The translations under genes were made by a program, and so were the position numbers. A stretch of 7,034 nt of DNA, taken from contig CAMWOX010000082.1 of the NCBI GenBank assembly GCA_947175975.1, positions 1 to 7,034 on the forward strand, given 5' to 3'. The notes beneath the pieces were generated by a model that saw only the letters and a list, made by a program, of their open reading frames with translations, did no database searches and was not told where the DNA came from. The stretch comes from an uncultured Ruminococcus sp. (GTDB lineage: Bacteria > Bacillota > Clostridia > Oscillospirales > Ruminococcaceae). Position 1 is the stretch's first letter, and each line of letters opens with the position of its first letter. Below are positions 4,534-7,034 of the stretch, piece after piece.

Positions 4534-6297
4534 ATGGCAAATATGACAAGTATAGCAGGCATACTGAGAAAGAGCAGGAACAAGAGAAAAAAAGAAAAAA
4601 TCAGAAAAAAAATCAGAAATCAGAACAAAAGAACGACGTTTCTCAGATTATTTGCCCGGAATGTAGGAATCGGCTTGCTCCTGACAGCAGTTTTTGCAGG
4701 GACGCTTTTTGCAGCAGGAGAAGAATACATCTTTTCTCAAGCAAAAACTCAATTATATTATAGAACAAGCGGATTGCAGACTTCTGTTTCAGCAGCAGAA
4801 AATATGCAGAACCGGAGTAAGGAATCGCTTATCTCAAGTCTGCGGTTCAGTGCCCAATATGATATTATGCTGTATCATGGCGAGTTTCAGATTGTTTCTG
4901 ATTATGCTGAAAACTGTACTGCACTTGTCGCAATTACAGATGAAGAAGGTAATATCCAGTATTCCAGCCGGAAAGGATTGCAGGCGGTTATCTGTCTCAA
5001 TGAAGAAGAAAAAGAAGTAATGCTGTGTGATACGGAAGCACTTGCAATTTCTGAACTGACACAGCTTGAAGAAGATTATTATGCAATGAAGAACAGAGAA
5101 ACTATGCAAACATCTGTCCATTTCAACCTGTTAAGTGCTTATGTAAACAGTGAAAAAAACAGTTTCATTCCTCATGAAGCAGAAATTAATCTGATTCAAT
5201 TTGACCCCAGAGGCAAAAAAGGAGATGAAGTGATTGAAACAAAGCAATACTGCATCACTATCCCTGACATGGAAGATTATCCGCTCGTTGAATTTGATCA
5301 GTCTGATTCACCAAACAATTATCCTATTGCCGCATTAGATAATTTTTTCGGGACAGATAAATATCAGTTTGACGAGCTAATCAATGATGAGAGAACACAA
5401 GCCCAGATTCATTCTGATTCCAATACATTGGGCGGTTTTTATGGAGATAGCTCTACAGCAAATATTTATTACTCTAAATCAAGCATATGGCTTGACGGCG
5501 AAAGAAAATCCCTTTTTGTCATGTTCAAAATAGATGCATGGAACTCCGTCACCAAACCGCTTTACTTCAGAATTGTTGCAATATTCTTAATGATTGTATT
5601 ATTTATTGCATTTCTGGATAGCTGGAGAAGAAATGTCAAAAATCAGGCAGAATACGCATTTGCGGATTATCAGAAAGCACTTACTGACAATCTGGCACAT
5701 GATCTGAAAACACCGCTCATGGCAATCAGCGGATATACAGAAAACCTGATGGAGAACAAGCTCTCTGAAACAGAAAAAAATAGATATCTGCAAGCTGTTC
5801 TGGACAATATCGCCTATACGGATTCTATCATCAGCCGTACACTGGAACTGAATCACATGTACCAACCTGACAGTCTGAAAAAAGAAAAAATTGACGTTTT
5901 GTCTCTTATGAAACAAGTTTCAGAAAAATACATGCTGATGCTGGATGAGAGAAATATTCTCCTGCAACTTGATGGCGAGGCAGAATTGACAGCCGATCCG
6001 GACTTACTGGAAACTGTGTTTGAAAATCTCATCTCTAATGCCGTAAAATATACGACGGAAAACGGCATGATACAAATCAGTATCAGCCCGGAATCCTGTC
6101 GCATTTCCAATACTGTCCATAAAAAAATAGATGTGACAGACTTAAAACGTCCTTTTAAAAAAGGCGATACGGCAAGAAGCGGCAAATCCGGCAGCGGTCT
6201 GGGACTTTCCATTGCAGATAAGGCAGCCGAAGCGAATTATTTTCAATTAATGCTCTCCTGCTCTGACACGGAGTATACAGCCGAATTAATATTCTGA
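4534..6297 (+). CDS. Sensor histidine kinase with large extracytoplasmic domain
   Basis: This 587-residue membrane kinase should phosphorylate the regulator encoded just upstream. GAGGTG (4522-4527) sits 6 bases before the ATG at 4534; an in-frame ATG at 4456 lies inside the regulator gene and lacks this site. The N-terminus (12-33) is very basic. One membrane helix (about 43-62) precedes an extracytoplasmic sensor of about 280 residues (63-343) with four cysteines (C128, C154, C165, C240), and a second helix spans about 345-362. The H-box is HDLKTP with H389, the N-box is ENLISN (497-502), the F-box lies around RPFKKGD, and the G2 box is GSGLGL (553-558). A DxGxG G1 box is absent, replaced by ISNTVHKK; related Firmicute kinases also lack it. 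The signal is unknown: I recognise no named sensor fold. Adenine runs A7, A6 and A8 fall in codons 18-27. Confidence 0.93.
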   Translation: MANMTSIAGILRKSRNKRKKEKIRKKIRNQNKRTTFLRLFARNVGIGLLLTAVFAGTLFAAGEEYIFSQAKTQLYYRTSGLQTSVSAAENMQNRSKESLISSLRFSAQYDIMLYHGEFQIVSDYAENCTALVAITDEEGNIQYSSRKGLQAVICLNEEEKEVMLCDTEALAISELTQLEEDYYAMKNRETMQTSVHFNLLSAYVNSEKNSFIPHEAEINLIQFDPRGKKGDEVIETKQYCITIPDMEDYPLVEFDQSDSPNNYPIAALDNFFGTDKYQFDELINDERTQAQIHSDSNTLGGFYGDSSTANIYYSKSSIWLDGERKSLFVMFKIDAWNSVTKPLYFRIVAIFLMIVLFIAFLDSWRRNVKNQAEYAFADYQKALTDNLAHDLKTPLMAISGYTENLMENKLSETEKNRYLQAVLDNIAYTDSIISRTLELNHMYQPDSLKKEKIDVLSLMKQVSEKYMLMLDERNILLQLDGEAELTADPDLLETVFENLISNAVKYTTENGMIQISISPESCRISNTVHKKIDVTDLKRPFKKGDTARSGKSGSGLGLSIADKAAEANYFQLMLSCSDTEYTAELIF

Positions 6298-6313
6298 ATC
6301 AAAATAACACAAA

Positions 6314-6357
6314 AATGCAAGCCGGATCAAGCCGACTTGCATTCTGTTTTTATTTTT
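6314..6357 (+). terminator. Bidirectional intrinsic terminator between convergent genes
   Basis: AATGCAAG (6314-6321) pairs with CTTGCATT (6336-6343). After one C-A mismatch, CGG (6323-6325) pairs with CCG (6332-6334) around a 6-base loop. On the plus strand it is followed by a T-rich tail (6347-6357) and ends the kinase transcript. On the minus strand it is followed by TTTTTGTGTTATTTT and ends the facing 140-residue gene. Confidence 0.85.
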
Positions 6358-6779
6358 TATAAGGCTCTGATTTCGTTTTTCCAGTTTTCAAACCGATCTA
6401 CCAGACCTTCGTCCTGTTTTGTTACAAAATCTTCGTAACTATATTTTGCATCAAATGCCTTTGTCTGAATTTGATACGTTAATTTCAATTCATTCGGACA
6501 TTTCGCCTGATAAGTATCACACACCTGAATGATATGCTCGATTGCTTCGATTCCGGCATCCAGAAACGCATAAACTTCCGGATCAGAAAACAGCGCATTC
6601 AAAGAATATACCTGATGATTGATTTCCAGAAACGCATTGAAAAAATCCTGTACTTCATTCTGAAATAGATACAAATATATCTTATCTGCAAGAATCCCAG
6701 CATTTTCTAATAATTCCAACGCAAGTGAAACAACATCCGCCTGAGCCTCCATGAATGCATCTTCAAAACCATCCAACAT
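6357..6779 (-). CDS. Small acidic protein resembling YezG/DUF600-type immunity proteins
   Basis: This 140-residue soluble acidic protein has no signal peptide or membrane segment. It has an N-terminal helix (EAQADVVSLALELLEN), a probable beta-strand (ADKIYLYLF, about 31-39), a second helical region around 70-90 (IEAIEHIIQVCDTY) and a C-terminal part with ELKLTYQIQTKAFDAKYSYE and a tryptophan-containing end (RFENWKNEIRAL). From memory, this order resembles DUF600/YezG-like antitoxin or immunity proteins of Firmicutes; this is a recollection of family pattern, not a search result. GGAG (6794-6791) is 11 bases from the ATG. No toxin gene is adjacent in the window. The gene lies downstream of pheT on the same strand, separated by a hairpin (6854-6809), so it probably has its own or read-through expression. 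The frame is well supported, the function only weakly. Confidence 0.8.
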   Translation of the reverse strand: MLDGFEDAFMEAQADVVSLALELLENAGILADKIYLYLFQNEVQDFFNAFLEINHQVYSLNALFSDPEVYAFLDAGIEAIEHIIQVCDTYQAKCPNELKLTYQIQTKAFDAKYSYEDFVTKQDEGLVDRFENWKNEIRAL

Positions 6780-6808
6780 AGAAAATCACACTCCGATCAA
6801 AAAGTAAT

Positions 6809-6854
6809 AAGCAATACTCTGGATTCTGTATGAGATACGAGCAGAGTATTGCTT
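6809..6854 (-). terminator. Hairpin terminator after pheT
   Basis: AAGCAATACTCTG (6809-6821) and CAGAGTATTGCTT (6842-6854) pair perfectly over 13 bases around a 20-base loop. The hairpin lies 11 bases after the pheT stop. On the minus strand it is followed by an interrupted T-tract (ATTACTTTTT), so it probably ends pheT with some read-through. The plus side also has a T-rich tail, but no plus-strand gene needs it. Confidence 0.7.
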
Positions 6855-6864
6855 TTATTTGATA

Positions 6865-6995
6865 TTATTTAGAACGCAGTTCGGCATTCAGTTTCTTGCG
6901 AAGAATCTTCATAACACCCTCCGCACAGGATTCAATTTCATTGGAAGTCAATGTTTTCTCCAGTGAGCCGATTGTGAGCCGGACTGTCATGGACA
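6865..6995 (-). CDS. pheT: Phenylalanyl-tRNA synthetase beta subunit, C-terminal fragment
   Basis: Only the last 42 or so residues are present, ending at the TAA at 6867-6865. The read peptide includes MTVRLTIGS, then EKTLTSNEIE, and ends with KKLNAELRSK. This matches the end of the ferredoxin-fold anticodon-binding (FDX-ACB) domain of PheT, where S(L/M)xxRLT, (R/K)TLTxxEI and the final LxAELR are conserved. PheT is the beta subunit of the alpha2-beta2 enzyme that charges tRNA-Phe; this domain contacts the anticodon. Upstream pheT sequence is lost because the contig ends here and runs into adapter from 6996. The assignment rests on a short stretch but the motif order is distinctive. Confidence 0.85.
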
Positions 6996-7034
6996 TGTCT
7001 CTTATACACATCAGCCGCTGCCGACGAACTCTAG
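6996..7034. other. Nextera sequencing adapter at the contig end (artefact)
   Basis: TGTCTCTTATACACATC (6996-7012) is 17 of the 19 bases of the Tn5 mosaic end. Two mismatches follow (7013 and 7015), then CGCTGCCGACGA (7016-7027), the reverse complement of the Nextera read-1 adapter. The final ACTCTAG fits seven of eight bases of the reverse complement of an i5 index I remember as CCTAGAGT. This is library-preparation sequence, not genome, and should be trimmed. Confidence 0.95.

Noticed and set aside
5853..6212. 119-residue minus-strand reading frame inside the kinase gene
   Set aside because: It is antisense to the conserved catalytic domain, has no ribosome binding site, and shows no recognisable features.
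6995..7013. Real Tn5/IS50 end
   Set aside because: The mosaic end is followed by Nextera adapter and index sequence, so it is a library artefact rather than a mobile element.
1..7034. CRISPR arrays, phage genes, insertion sequences or replication origins
   Set aside because: No regularly spaced repeats, transposase, integrase or DnaA-box clusters were seen anywhere in the window.

Overview
The window looks like chromosomal DNA of a low-GC Gram-positive anaerobe of the Clostridia, probably an Oscillospiraceae/Ruminococcus-like or Lachnospiraceae-like gut bacterium. The reasons are AT-rich DNA with consensus sigma-A promoters, AGGAG/AAGGAG ribosome binding sites, U-rich intrinsic terminators after almost every unit, WYL and OmpR-type regulators, and family resemblances. 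The genus is inferred, not proven. The right-hand 39 bases (6996-7034) are not genomic: they match Illumina Nextera read-1 adapter plus index, so the true contig ends at about 6995.

Layout, left to right. Positions 1-166 hold two strong divergent promoters around an A/T-rich core. The leftward one serves a gene outside the window. The rightward one drives a 366-residue five-helix membrane protein of unknown function (167-1267), which ends at a strong bidirectional terminator. The 229-base gap before the next gene contains an 8+8 inverted repeat over an extended -10 on the minus strand, and a possible minus-strand small RNA (about 1412 to 1289) with G-rich loops. A WYL-domain transcriptional regulator follows (1497-2465).

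The most unusual part is 2465-2685 on the minus strand. A perfect TTGACA-17-TATACT promoter is followed about 190 nt later by a perfect 11-bp terminator, and between them lie two abutting tRNA-like structures. The second (2586-2516) folds as a complete 71-nt cloverleaf with a Gly anticodon GCC, but with a damaged D-loop and an unusual wobble-rich acceptor stem. The first (2651-2587) is more degenerate. A 7-bp end-to-end pairing could close the whole RNA. This looks like a dedicated non-coding RNA built from tRNA modules, or a pair of specialised or decaying tRNAs.

The rest is a zinc-ribbon short-chain dehydrogenase whose catalytic tyrosine is replaced (2702-3724), and an OmpR-type response regulator with its sensor histidine kinase (3843-6297), which form an operon with a 13-nt gap. 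A minus-strand 140-residue protein resembling small immunity proteins follows (6357-6779), and then the extreme C-terminus of pheT (6865-6995, minus). The protein genes appear to be separate transcription units except for the two-component pair. The WYL regulator has candidate non-coding RNAs on the opposite strand on both sides, one divergent and one convergent, which makes it the most plausible regulator of those RNAs, but that link is inference.
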